A stretch of 34,896 nucleotides of DNA. Source: Chloroflexota bacterium. GTDB lineage: Bacteria; Chloroflexota; Anaerolineae; Anaerolineales; E44-bin32. Of this stretch, positions 22,592 through 30,714 are shown one piece after another. Within the stretch, counting starts at the first letter, position 1; each line of letters starts with the position of its first letter. The notes under the pieces were generated by a model. It was not told where the DNA came from. It saw nothing but the letters and a program-made list of their open reading frames with translations, and searched no databases. The DNA is taken from positions 1 through 34,896 of the forward strand of contig JADFRG010000030.1 in assembly GCA_022561385.1 (NCBI GenBank), written 5' to 3'. The position numbers and the translations under genes are program-made.

Positions 22592-23841
22592 CCGAGCGAG
22601 AGCAGGATACCTTCCATTTTTCCGGCCAGCTCCCGGCGATCAAAGTGTACGCCGACGTACCTTCTCCCATTCCGTCCCATCTCCCGCGCCCTCTCCCGAT
22701 CGTCCGCAAGACGCTGGATGGCCTGCCCAATCTCGGCACCGTCGCCGGGTGTGACGTAGATACCGGCCCCGGCCTCCTCCACCACCTGTCGAATTGCCCC
22801 GTCAATAGCCACTACGACCGGAAGCTCAGCGGCCATGTAATCAAATACCTTGTTCGGGTAGGGGGTAGTAAACATCGGAATCGCTTTGAGTACGGCGATC
22901 CCGCAGTCCGCTTCCATCAGAAGCGCGGGCACACGCGCCTCTTCTACAGGGGGCAAGAAGATCAAATTCTTGAGCCCTTCCGCGCGAGCCTGGCGCTGCA
23001 AGGCGGCCTTCTGTGGCCCATCGCCTAACAGTACGAGGGTGATCCTGGGATCTTGTTTTAAGGTGGAGGCCGCATGTACGAGTTGTTCAAGATCGTTTGC
23101 CATCCCGTGCGCCCCGGCGTATAAGGCGATGAATTGGCCTTCCAGCCTATGGGGTTCACGAAGCAGAGACCCGGGTGGGATGCCGCCGCGGGCGGAGGTT
23201 GCTTTTACGTCGCCCTGCCCCCGGCTTATGGGCCTTGCCCTTTCAAGATCGACCCCATTGGGTACGATCAGGATCTCTTTGCCGCCCACACCGGCACCAC
23301 GAAGGTGCTCTACGAAGCCCGGGGAATTGACGACGATCTGATCCGAGTGACGATAAAGAAAACGCTCCAGCCATTCCGACAGGGCGATCAGCCTACGGCT
23401 GCGTAATGCGCCGACCTGTACCGCGAAGTCTGGCCACAGGTCCCGAACCTCCAGTACCCACCGCTTGCCCTTCAGGCGCGCGAGCAGCCAGGCCGTCCAC
23501 CCTTGAAAGATCGGGGGTGAGGTTCCCCAGAGCACATCGACGCCTGCGGTGCGCAAGCCGGCCCAGAGCGACGAGAACATAAATGAGAAGTAGCCGAGGG
23601 TTCGCCATGCAAATCCGCGTCGCTCGCCCGCAGCCACGCCGCACCTGACGATTTCGAGCCCGGGAAACGGTCGCTCACGACGATCCGCGGGTAGCGGTTC
23701 TCCTGTCAGGTAGCTGCGCGTGCCGGCCAGCACCGTCACACGGTGCCCCTTCTCCGTAAGGTACCGGGCAAAGTCGTAGTGACGGGTTCCTCCTGGATCC
23801 TCCGGGCGTACGAACACCTGGTGGATCAATAGGATGTGCAC
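22588..23841 (-). CDS. GT4 glycosyltransferase, WbuB-like
   Basis: This 417-residue GT-B enzyme has the N-terminal pattern of the WbuB/FnlB-type transferases: HQVFVRPEDPGGTRHYDFA, then LWGTSPPIFQGWTAWLLARL and LEVRDLWPDFAVQVGAL. The C-terminal nucleotide-sugar domain has LYAGAHGMANDLEQL, LLGDGPQKAALQ and PYPNKVFDYMAAELPVVVA. Between VPNGVDLE and the second domain there is an unusual linker of about 30 residues (RGQGDVKATSARGG). The start is GTG 23841. An extended -10 lies 6 bases upstream, after a terminator, so this gene begins a separate transcription unit. Confidence 0.92.
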   Translation of the reverse strand: MHILLIHQVFVRPEDPGGTRHYDFARYLTEKGHRVTVLAGTRSYLTGEPLPADRRERPFPGLEIVRCGVAAGERRGFAWRTLGYFSFMFSSLWAGLRTAGVDVLWGTSPPIFQGWTAWLLARLKGKRWVLEVRDLWPDFAVQVGALRSRRLIALSEWLERFLYRHSDQIVVNSPGFVEHLRGAGVGGKEILIVPNGVDLERARPISRGQGDVKATSARGGIPPGSLLREPHRLEGQFIALYAGAHGMANDLEQLVHAASTLKQDPRITLVLLGDGPQKAALQRQARAEGLKNLIFLPPVEEARVPALLMEADCGIAVLKAIPMFTTPYPNKVFDYMAAELPVVVAIDGAIRQVVEEAGAGIYVTPGDGAEIGQAIQRLADDRERAREMGRNGRRYVGVHFDRRELAGKMEGILLSLG

Positions 23842-23847
23842 GGGCGA

Positions 23848-23856
23848 AGTCTATCA
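23848..23856 (-). promoter_or_regulatory. Extended -10 promoter before the WbuB-like gene
   Basis: On the minus strand TGATAGACT ends 6 bases before GTG 23841 and lies just after the terminator of the small gene. It would start a leaderless message for the glycosyltransferase, methyltransferase, ATP-grasp, HAD and aminotransferase genes. Confidence 0.45.
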
Positions 23857-23865
23857 CTCTGCCCC

Positions 23866-23899
23866 TTAAAAGCGGAGCCGCCCACTTGTGTGGGCGGCT
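23866..23899 (-). terminator. Rho-independent terminator after the small gene
   Basis: A perfect 10-pair stem AGCCGCCCAC/GTGGGCGGCT with a 4-base loop (23876-23899) is followed on the minus strand by CGCTTTTAAG. It closes the small-protein gene and isolates it from the downstream operon. Confidence 0.75.
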
Positions 23900-23922
23900 G
23901 GCTTACGGTGTTTCCACTCGGC

Positions 23923-24108
23923 TTAGGTGTTTGCGGTGGCGAAATCCTTGCTAACGATCCTCCAGGCCTCACGCCCGGGATCGGTTGGGACGGGCGCCAC
24001 TGCGAAGTAGCGGGTCCTGTTCCCAGAGGTTTTTTCCACAATCCGCCATGCGGTCGATGGAAACTTACCCTTTTCCTTGATGTCGTAGAACTCGAGCGAT
24101 TCCTTCAT
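23923..24108 (-). CDS. Small conserved-looking protein of unknown function
   Basis: This 61-residue soluble protein has several aromatic and basic residues: SLEFYDIKEKGKFPSTAW, then RTRYFAVAPVPTDPG, ending EAWRIVSKDFATANT. The pattern of a beta-rich body and a C-terminal helix suggests a small nucleic-acid- or protein-binding domain, but no family is confidently named. A very strong Shine-Dalgarno (GAGGAGGT) 7 bases upstream fixes ATG 24108 as the start, although the frame is open upstream to a TTG. It has its own terminator and a possible promoter (TAGTAT with an upstream TTGCAC), so it is likely expressed independently within the polysaccharide locus. Confidence 0.75.
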   Translation of the reverse strand: MKESLEFYDIKEKGKFPSTAWRIVEKTSGNRTRYFAVAPVPTDPGREAWRIVSKDFATANT

Positions 24109-24350
24109 TTGCGATACCTCCTCGGTCAAAGGATTGGACCTAACCGCCCAGATACTACCAACCCTTTAGCTTGCGTGCAAGTGGCCAAAGGGTAGATATC
24201 GGCACAAACGTTCTATACCCTTGCCAGTACGGTACAAGCCTGGAGACACCCCTAGATGTTAGACCGCGGGGCCGGTCGTGCCTAGCGGCGGTGCAACGGG
24301 AGGCCACTGCCTGTCGCCGAGGCGGCCCCTTCAATTTGCAAAGCGGCCCG
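24109..24350. other. Gap between small gene and phosphoglycosyl transferase
   Basis: This non-coding stretch leads into the tandem duplication at 24351-24450. A possible minus-strand promoter for the small gene (TTGCAC, 17 bases, TAGTAT) lies at about 24145-24175. The remaining sequence is GC-rich with AGGCGGCCCC-type blocks and shows no supported gene. Confidence 0.4.
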
Positions 24351-24450
24351 CACGGAGCACGGCGAGCCGCCTGCCCTATGAATTCCCCGGCCGCTGCCTG
24401 CGCGGAGCACAGCGCGCCTCCTACCCCATAAATTCTCCGGCCGTGGCCTG
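24351..24450. repeat. 50-base tandem duplication at the 3' end of the phosphoglycosyl transferase gene
   Basis: Units 24351-24400 and 24401-24450 match at 40 of 50 positions. The right unit contains the last codons of the gene (GQATAGEFMG and stop). The left unit, past the stop, still encodes a related GQAAAGEFIG in a shifted frame. Confidence 0.78.
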
Positions 24451-25032
24451 ACCGGGTTGGCTGATTCCCTCCCGCGTGAGGACCTTCCAAAAGGTAATCA
24501 GCAAGATCTTCGTATCCAATCGAAAGGACCCATGGTCCACATACCACACGTCATATTCGAATTTCTGCTCCCACGTGTTGGTGTTTCGGCCGTTGATCTG
24601 GGCCCAGCCGGTGATTCCGGGCAGTACGTCGTGTCGACGCGCCTGTTCCGGGCTGTATCGATCGAGATAACGCATCAGCAGCGGCCTGGGCCCTACCAGG
24701 CTCATTTCCCCTTTAAGCACATTAAATAGCTCCGGCAGCTCATCCAGACTGAGAGAGCGAAGCAATCGCCCAAAGCGCGTCAGGCGAGCGGCGTCCGGCA
24801 TCACATTTCCTTCCGCGTCCCTTTCGTCTGACATCGTACGGAATTTATAGAGGGTAAAGGGCCGAGCCAGGTAGCCGGGGCGCCGTTGGCGGAAGAGAAC
24901 GGGCGATCCCAGCGTGAATCGCACCGCAATGGCGAGGACTGCCAATATTGGGCTGATCAGGATTAGACCGGGGACCGCGATCGATAAATCAAATAGGCGC
25001 TTGCGGTGCGGAATTCTGTGAGCGGCGGACAT
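24421..25032 (-). CDS. Initiating polyprenyl-phosphate phosphoglycosyl transferase (PglC-like)
   Basis: This 203-residue minimal monotopic phosphoglycosyl transferase moves a sugar phosphate from a nucleotide sugar to undecaprenyl phosphate, the first step of glycan assembly. A basic N-terminus leads into the single re-entrant membrane helix (LSIAVPGLILISPILAVLAI). Family motifs are FRQRRPGYLARPFTLYKFRT, SLDELPELFNVLKGEMSLVG with the catalytic Asp-Glu pair, PRPLLMRYLDRYSPEQARRH and LPGITGWAQINGRNT. It starts 4 bases after the heparinase-like gene. Its C-terminal tail is duplicated downstream. Confidence 0.95.
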   Translation of the reverse strand: MSAAHRIPHRKRLFDLSIAVPGLILISPILAVLAIAVRFTLGSPVLFRQRRPGYLARPFTLYKFRTMSDERDAEGNVMPDAARLTRFGRLLRSLSLDELPELFNVLKGEMSLVGPRPLLMRYLDRYSPEQARRHDVLPGITGWAQINGRNTNTWEQKFEYDVWYVDHGSFRLDTKILLITFWKVLTREGISQPGQATAGEFMG

Positions 25033-25036
25033 CCCG

Positions 25037-27175
25037 CTACTCCTTGCTCAGGAAGGCGAGCAGTGGGTCTTCCTGCAGCGAACCCCATTCAAGCGAAAAA
25101 TCTTTGGGATCCACGTTTCCCAGCCGCCACCAGCTCGTCAGGCGCAACGGCAGCTCGCCTTCAAGCGTCGCCACGAGCGTGAGCGCGGGCTCCTTGTAAC
25201 CATAGGTGGGAGACCACCATCCCAGCACGGCCGGATTTTCAGAGGGCTGCATTTCGCCGGCCACCCGCTCCCCGGCACGATAAACGGCAATATCGCCCAT
25301 CGCCGGGGTCACCCGCAGCCGGACCGGCCCCGCTTCGCCCTGGAGGGTCAGGCTCTGGGCTTCAAACTCCCATGGCCAGTCTATCAGGCTCCATGCCAGG
25401 CGTGCGCGATGCCACTCCACGCTGACGGACTTGCCTGCGCCCGCTTGGGCACCTGCGCCCGGCCGGGGACTTGTGGCCCCTCTGCCGAGCAGTTCGTCCA
25501 TCACGACCCACAGCGAGCCGCCCGCATGTACGACGCTCCGTCGGTGTGTGACTCCATTTCGCATGGGATGTTCGGCGGCCATCGTTTGTACCGAGCCATC
25601 CTCCGCCTGCCAGCGTCCCAGAAAGCGGGCGTTCGACCAGTTCAGCCATAGGAATTTACCGGCCCGGTCCATCACTTCCCTCCCATCGGCCACCAGGCTG
25701 TTGTGGGCCAGGGCGCCGGCAAACGCGTTTTCCCAGGGCGGCGACGCTGCGTAAAGGTAGGTGCCGGCGTCGTGGGCGATGTTGTCGTGGTTCCACCAGA
25801 GATCCAGATGCAGTTGATCCGAATGTGCCGGACGTGCGGCGTAACGCACACACCGAAGCGCGGACCACGACGTCTCACCCTGCACCAGGTAGATCCCGGC
25901 GTGCGGGAAGTCAGACTTGTTGCTGCGGCGTATGTCGGCTTTACCCTCGGCCGGGAGCCCCAACCATACGCTCATCTCGTCCCACGGCCCCGGGCCAAAG
26001 GCGGGAGCCCCTGTAAATGCCCGCCCGGCGGCCTGCAACACCGGCCGATAGTCCCCGTGTTGGCAGGAAGACAGGGGAAGGATATTTGAACCGTCGTTGT
26101 GGCCCCAGTTAGGCAAGGTGCCGTTTTGCGGATCGGTCAGCGACAAAAGGAACTCGGTCATCTTCCGCAAGGCGTCGAGTGAGGAACCGGGCAGAGGTTC
26201 CCCGTGGATTTCGGCCAGGCGTGCGGCCCAGAGGCCGGCACTCAGCGCCAGCCGTTGATAATTCGTCGAATACTGAATGTAACCCCCGTCTTCGAATATC
26301 TGATCTTCCAGCGCGCGGACCAGCCAACGTCGGCCCAATCTCTTCCATTCGGTGGAACGCTCGTACCACGGCATGAGCAGACCGACGCTGTACAGTCCCA
26401 CCGCTTCCGTCAGCAGGTGGTTGTTTCTTTGCGCGCGGGCGTAGGAAAGGGTGGGCGGAATACGCTCTGCGTGGACCGCGAGCGCGATCAGGATGTCGCG
26501 CGCGCGCATGGGGGAAGTCTCCAGGGGCTCCGCCAGCGCGTACCACATGTTGATCAGCGCCAGGATTCGGAGCGCGGACTCCTGCCCGGAGATCCAGTGT
26601 GGTCCGCTGTTGGGCTGATTGCTCTCCAACCAGGAGGATAAAAGGTCAAACACCCCGGCCGCATAACGCGGGTCGCCGGTGAATTGATAGGCGCGGCACA
26701 GGGTAAACGCCCAGCCAAACCGCGCCGGCTCCCAGAGCAGCCGCAGGTCTTTACCCTTTTCTGGCTCGTATTCGGTCCAATGTTTGTCGAGCGAGAGCGA
26801 ATCTGATGTCAGCGGGATCTTGCCCCAGTCGGGGGGGTTCCCAAGTGGGACAGGCGGACCTCCGAACAGGCGGATTTTTCCGTCCAGAATCTCATCCGCT
26901 TCCTGCCGCAAATCCTCGGAGGCGAAGGGCCGCAACGTTTCCTGAAGGCCATTGCCGGCTTCATAAAAGAACGGCTCCCTGCTTGTTAATACCTGTTCGG
27001 GCGAATATTCAGGACTGAGCCAGGTTTCAAGCGGCCTTTCGCTCCAGCGGTAACGTACCGTGCGCCGACGAAGCAGGCCGGATCGCAATGCGAGCTGATA
27101 GGCGGCATATTTATGAAGGGCTCCAAATCCGAGCTCTCGGAGGGCTGGAATGAGGAGCCTGCTGCGGGATGTCAT
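25037..27175 (-). CDS. Heparinase II/III-family protein
   Basis: This 712-residue protein matches the heparinase II/III group found in exopolysaccharide loci. An N-terminal alpha/alpha-toroid region (about 100-380: FGWAFTLCRAYQFTGDPRYA, SGQESALRILALINMWYAL, RAQRNNHLLTEAVGLYSVG) is followed by a beta-sandwich (about 410-700: HSDQLHLDLWWNHDNIAHDAGT, VVMDELLG). Family members eliminate at uronic-acid residues. There is no signal peptide, so it is likely cytoplasmic or exported another way. A repetitive PRPGAGAQAGAGKS loop near 570-585 is unlike the rest. It is 28 bases from the dehydrogenase gene and 4 from the next gene. Confidence 0.88.
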   Translation of the reverse strand: MTSRSRLLIPALRELGFGALHKYAAYQLALRSGLLRRRTVRYRWSERPLETWLSPEYSPEQVLTSREPFFYEAGNGLQETLRPFASEDLRQEADEILDGKIRLFGGPPVPLGNPPDWGKIPLTSDSLSLDKHWTEYEPEKGKDLRLLWEPARFGWAFTLCRAYQFTGDPRYAAGVFDLLSSWLESNQPNSGPHWISGQESALRILALINMWYALAEPLETSPMRARDILIALAVHAERIPPTLSYARAQRNNHLLTEAVGLYSVGLLMPWYERSTEWKRLGRRWLVRALEDQIFEDGGYIQYSTNYQRLALSAGLWAARLAEIHGEPLPGSSLDALRKMTEFLLSLTDPQNGTLPNWGHNDGSNILPLSSCQHGDYRPVLQAAGRAFTGAPAFGPGPWDEMSVWLGLPAEGKADIRRSNKSDFPHAGIYLVQGETSWSALRCVRYAARPAHSDQLHLDLWWNHDNIAHDAGTYLYAASPPWENAFAGALAHNSLVADGREVMDRAGKFLWLNWSNARFLGRWQAEDGSVQTMAAEHPMRNGVTHRRSVVHAGGSLWVVMDELLGRGATSPRPGAGAQAGAGKSVSVEWHRARLAWSLIDWPWEFEAQSLTLQGEAGPVRLRVTPAMGDIAVYRAGERVAGEMQPSENPAVLGWWSPTYGYKEPALTLVATLEGELPLRLTSWWRLGNVDPKDFSLEWGSLQEDPLLAFLSKE

Positions 27176-27203
27176 GGGGTGGAAAGCGGTGTCTTATCGG
27201 GTG

Positions 27204-29351
27204 TTAAAGAGATTCCGTTCCTGGAAGCGGCTCGAGCTCAATCGCATGGCCGGTACGAAGCGAATCGACCGCTGCAAACGTGGCCTGCGTTACGCCCAAT
27301 AACTCCCGATAGGGTATGGGCGCCGGCCCGCCCATCCGGATGGCGGCCGTGAAAGCCTGCCAGATCGCCCGGTGTCCCTTGTCCTGCTTGGAGCGCGTAC
27401 GTTTTACCTTGCCGCCATTCACCAATGTCAGGCTGCGGAAGTCATCGAGAACCGCCACTCGGCCGCCGCCGAAGGCCTCCACACGTTCCTTGGGATAAGC
27501 TCGATCGCCGCTTGCCAGGTAATCCACGGTGCCGATGGAGCCGTCTGGAAAGCGAAGCGAGATCTGCACGGTATCGCCCAGTCCCCCTGGAATTCCCTGA
27601 GCACGCACCTGTTCGGGAAGAGCTCCGACTAAGAACGTCAGATAGTCGATGAAGTGACAGACCTCTCCTATGATGCGTCCCCCGCCCTGAGCGGGATCGT
27701 GGGCCCAATGATCGCTGGGAAGCTGCCCGGCGTTCACTCGATAATGTATCAACAGCGGTTCCCCGGCCTGCTTTAAGAAATCGCGCATTCGGAGGCCCAT
27801 CGGGGCGAATCGGCGGTTGAAGCCAACCGCCAGAAGACCCTCCGCGGTTTTTAACGCTTCGATCACGCCGTCGAGGCCGCCTGTATCCATCGCCAGTGGC
27901 TTTTCGCAGAAGACGTGTTTTCCTGCGCCAAGCGCATCCACCACCTGTTGGGCGTGCAGGTGATGGCGGGTCAGCACTGCCACGGTGTTGATGGTCTCGT
28001 CCTGGATGACTTCCGCCGCTTCCGTGGAGGCGTAGGCGAAGCCGTAGCGCTTGCCGGCATCCATGGCACTGACCCCGCCCCCGGTGGCCAGCCCGATAAG
28101 CTCGATGTCCTTCAGGCCCCGCAAGACAGGAAAGGTCACATTTCTTGCGAAATTTCCGGCGCCCAGGGCTCCCAGGCTCACGGATTTGTCCTTGCGGGCT
28201 CGATCCGATAGAGTCAGCCGCCGTTCCACCGGCGCACGCTCTTCGTATGTGAGCAGCACGCCGAGCGCGGACTCTTCCGAGCTGCCCGCGATCAGCTGAT
28301 AGGCCTGCTCCGCCCTTTCGACCGGGAAACGGTGCGAAATAAGCGGTGCCACACGCACCTTGTCGGCCGCCACCAATTCCAGGAAACCCTCAATGTTCCG
28401 GCCCTCGGTCCAGCGTACATATCCGATGGGGTAATCGATTCCTTTTTGCTCGTAGGTGGGATCGTAACGACCCGGTCCGTAGGAACGGGAGACGATGAGT
28501 TTTAATTCCTTGTCGTAGTAGGGCTTGCGAGGGACCTCCATGCTGACCACGCCGACCAACACCACATTGGCCCGATCCCGAGCCAATGTGGCTGCCAGTT
28601 CCAGCGGATCGTTATCGCCACTGTGGGCGCAGATCAGGATGGCATCGAACCCCTCTCCGCCGGTGAAGGTGCGCCCTGTTTCGGCCGCTTGCTCGCGGTC
28701 TGTGGCCGAACCCCCGATCGTTTGCGCCAGCTCCACCCTCGCTGCATCGACGTCCACACCCAACGTCTCACATCCCGCGGCGCGTGCGATCTGAAGCGCG
28801 AGCTGGCCCAGCAGCCCCAGCCCGATTACCGCCACCCGCTCCCCAACCTGCACTTCCGCCAGACGGAAGGCATGTAATGCGACCGCGCCGAGCGTGGCGG
28901 CCGCCCCCGATTCAAAATCGACCGAGGCCGGCAACCGGGCAAGCATGTTTTCCGGAACGACCGCGAATTCGGCGTGGACCGCATCTCCGCCGGCACATGC
29001 CACACGATCGCCGGGGCGTAGGCCGGTTATTCCCTCGCCCAATTCCTCAATAACCCCGGCGGACGAATAACCTAACGGGAGCGGTCGGTCCAGACGGCTG
29101 CGTACCGCCCGCAGTGTGCCGAGCAGTCCGTCTTTGCGCACTTTATCGAGAGTTTGGCGCACCAGATCCGGGCGGGCGCGGGCCTTGCCGATCATACCCT
29201 TCCCGGCAAATTCGATCACAGTACGCTCCGTGCCGGCCGAGATGAAGGAGGCCACCGTTCGGATCAGCGCCGTTCCTGGTGCGGGGCGCGGAACGGGCAC
29301 CTCCAGCACTTCCGGCCGGTCGGATCGAAGGTCTTGCACCACTTGTTTCAT
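27204..29351 (-). CDS. Two-domain oxidoreductase (MDR alcohol-dehydrogenase fused to Gfo/Idh/MocA)
   Basis: This 715-residue fusion has an N-terminal medium-chain dehydrogenase-like half (about 1-365: LGYSSAGVIEELGEGITG, VAVIGLGLLGQLALQIAR). The C-terminal half is Gfo/Idh/MocA (about 385-715: LGALGAGNFARNVTF, FCEKPLAMDTGG with the EKP lysine, RIIGEVCHFIDYL). Such fusions recur beside heparinase-like genes in polysaccharide clusters and probably oxidise or epimerise a nucleotide sugar to a uronic acid or keto sugar. A TAAAAT box 13 bases upstream may provide an internal promoter. Both Rossmann motifs look intact, but the substrate is unknown. Confidence 0.9.
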   Translation of the reverse strand: MKQVVQDLRSDRPEVLEVPVPRPAPGTALIRTVASFISAGTERTVIEFAGKGMIGKARARPDLVRQTLDKVRKDGLLGTLRAVRSRLDRPLPLGYSSAGVIEELGEGITGLRPGDRVACAGGDAVHAEFAVVPENMLARLPASVDFESGAAATLGAVALHAFRLAEVQVGERVAVIGLGLLGQLALQIARAAGCETLGVDVDAARVELAQTIGGSATDREQAAETGRTFTGGEGFDAILICAHSGDNDPLELAATLARDRANVVLVGVVSMEVPRKPYYDKELKLIVSRSYGPGRYDPTYEQKGIDYPIGYVRWTEGRNIEGFLELVAADKVRVAPLISHRFPVERAEQAYQLIAGSSEESALGVLLTYEERAPVERRLTLSDRARKDKSVSLGALGAGNFARNVTFPVLRGLKDIELIGLATGGGVSAMDAGKRYGFAYASTEAAEVIQDETINTVAVLTRHHLHAQQVVDALGAGKHVFCEKPLAMDTGGLDGVIEALKTAEGLLAVGFNRRFAPMGLRMRDFLKQAGEPLLIHYRVNAGQLPSDHWAHDPAQGGGRIIGEVCHFIDYLTFLVGALPEQVRAQGIPGGLGDTVQISLRFPDGSIGTVDYLASGDRAYPKERVEAFGGGRVAVLDDFRSLTLVNGGKVKRTRSKQDKGHRAIWQAFTAAIRMGGPAPIPYRELLGVTQATFAAVDSLRTGHAIELEPLPGTESL

Positions 29352-29511
29352 GATTCAGCCAGTGATTTTACAGGAGATCGGATCCGAGTACCGGATACGG
29401 TAAGGTTACACGCGCGTCTTTGGTGCAACTATCGGTTTGCCTATGGACCGTGGCGCCCAGGTGAGAGCTCCTCGGCCCCATTGCTCTGCGGCTCCCGATG
29501 CCCATCTCCAC

Positions 29512-30714
29512 TCAAGCCAGTAATTCTTCATAAAAAGCCCGTGCGCGCTGCATGCCTTGCTCATAGTCTGCTCGCCGCTCGATGATTTGGATGTTGGTTG
29601 TCGCAGCCCGCTCCCTCATTTCGGCATCCTCAAGCGCCCGGGTTATCCCCTCCGCCAGCTCATCCACGCTGGCCGGGTCCAGCAGCGTTCCGTTCTCCCC
29701 ATCTTCGATCCACTCCCGAATAGATTGTAAATCTCCTGCCACGGGATAGGCGCCGCAAGCCATGGCTTCCAACAGTGTATTGGGTGTGCCATCGTGTTCG
29801 CTGGGTGAAACCGATACTTGCGCCCTACGGAAGACCACCGCCAGGTCGGAGGGAGTTAGTTTGGGCAGCAGGTGCACCGAATCCGCAATTTCAAGCCGCT
29901 TTATCCACCCTTCGGCCACGCGCTGACCGGCCATGTTCGGGCAGAGGAACGCCGCCGAGGGCATTCGCTTCAGGACCTTCGGAATGGCCTTGAAGAAGGT
30001 GTCGTTTCTCACGTAGGCCCTGAAACCGCGCGGATTGACGACCACCGGCACCTCCGCCGCCAGCGACTCGAGCACCCGCGTGAGCGACGGATGTTCGGAC
30101 CGACCGGGCGTACCGGCATAGAAGAATTCCCGCCGTACGCCTCCGTTTGTTGGCAAGACCAGCTGGGGTCGAGCGCTCGCGAATCCCCAATCCGAAGCCA
30201 AACGTGCGTCGCGACGGTTGTCCGTGTGAAGGGCATCAGACCGCGCCATAACCTGCCGCGTGAGCCGGCGCATCATGGGAGAGGCCGGCGCGTGCAGCGT
30301 GAAATCGTTGCCCCAAATTGAAACTAGGAGCGGGGAGTTCGGAATTGCAGCAGCCGCCAGGGCACCCTCAAATGGAACCCGCATCGCATGTACCAGGTCG
30401 GGCTCAATCTCTGAGATCAATCTCCGCACCTGTTTTGCGGCCCGACCCACGGTGGCTGGGCCAAGCCAGTGCCGGATCAAGGTTCGCAGCGTGATGGTCC
30501 CTGAGGAGGTCAGGGCACTGAGCACCATCCCGCCGGACCCGCTGCGCCGCAGGCTGCTGAAGGCCACGGGAACTATGTGGAGCGCCTCGAGACCGCTGAG
30601 TTCCGGGCAAGCGGAGGTCGAGATCAAGTGGACCTTGGATCCCTCAGAAATAAAGTGGTGGATCCAGTTCCGCGCGATGGGGCTTCTCCCATCGGCGATG
30701 AACAGCAGCTTCAC
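29512..30714 (-). CDS. GT4-family glycosyltransferase
   Basis: This 400-residue GT-B enzyme has the N-terminal MKLLFIADGRSPIARNWIHH and SIWGNDFTLHAP. The C-terminal donor domain has VNPRGFRAYVRNDTFFKAI, VHLLPKLTPSDLAVVFRRA and the EX7E-type SPSEHDGTPNTLLEAMACG. It transfers a sugar to a lipid-linked acceptor; donor and linkage cannot be deduced. It overlaps the preceding glycosyltransferase gene by 4 bases (ATGA), showing coupling. A 160-base gap without features separates it from the two-domain oxidoreductase. Confidence 0.92.
   Translation of the reverse strand: MKLLFIADGRSPIARNWIHHFISEGSKVHLISTSACPELSGLEALHIVPVAFSSLRRSGSGGMVLSALTSSGTITLRTLIRHWLGPATVGRAAKQVRRLISEIEPDLVHAMRVPFEGALAAAAIPNSPLLVSIWGNDFTLHAPASPMMRRLTRQVMARSDALHTDNRRDARLASDWGFASARPQLVLPTNGGVRREFFYAGTPGRSEHPSLTRVLESLAAEVPVVVNPRGFRAYVRNDTFFKAIPKVLKRMPSAAFLCPNMAGQRVAEGWIKRLEIADSVHLLPKLTPSDLAVVFRRAQVSVSPSEHDGTPNTLLEAMACGAYPVAGDLQSIREWIEDGENGTLLDPASVDELAEGITRALEDAEMRERAATTNIQIIERRADYEQGMQRARAFYEELLA

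Noticed and set aside
24155-24547. A 130-codon minus-strand frame at the end of the phosphoglycosyl transferase gene
   Set aside because: It overlaps the real gene in another frame, and its resemblance to the enzyme tail is explained by the 50-base duplication.
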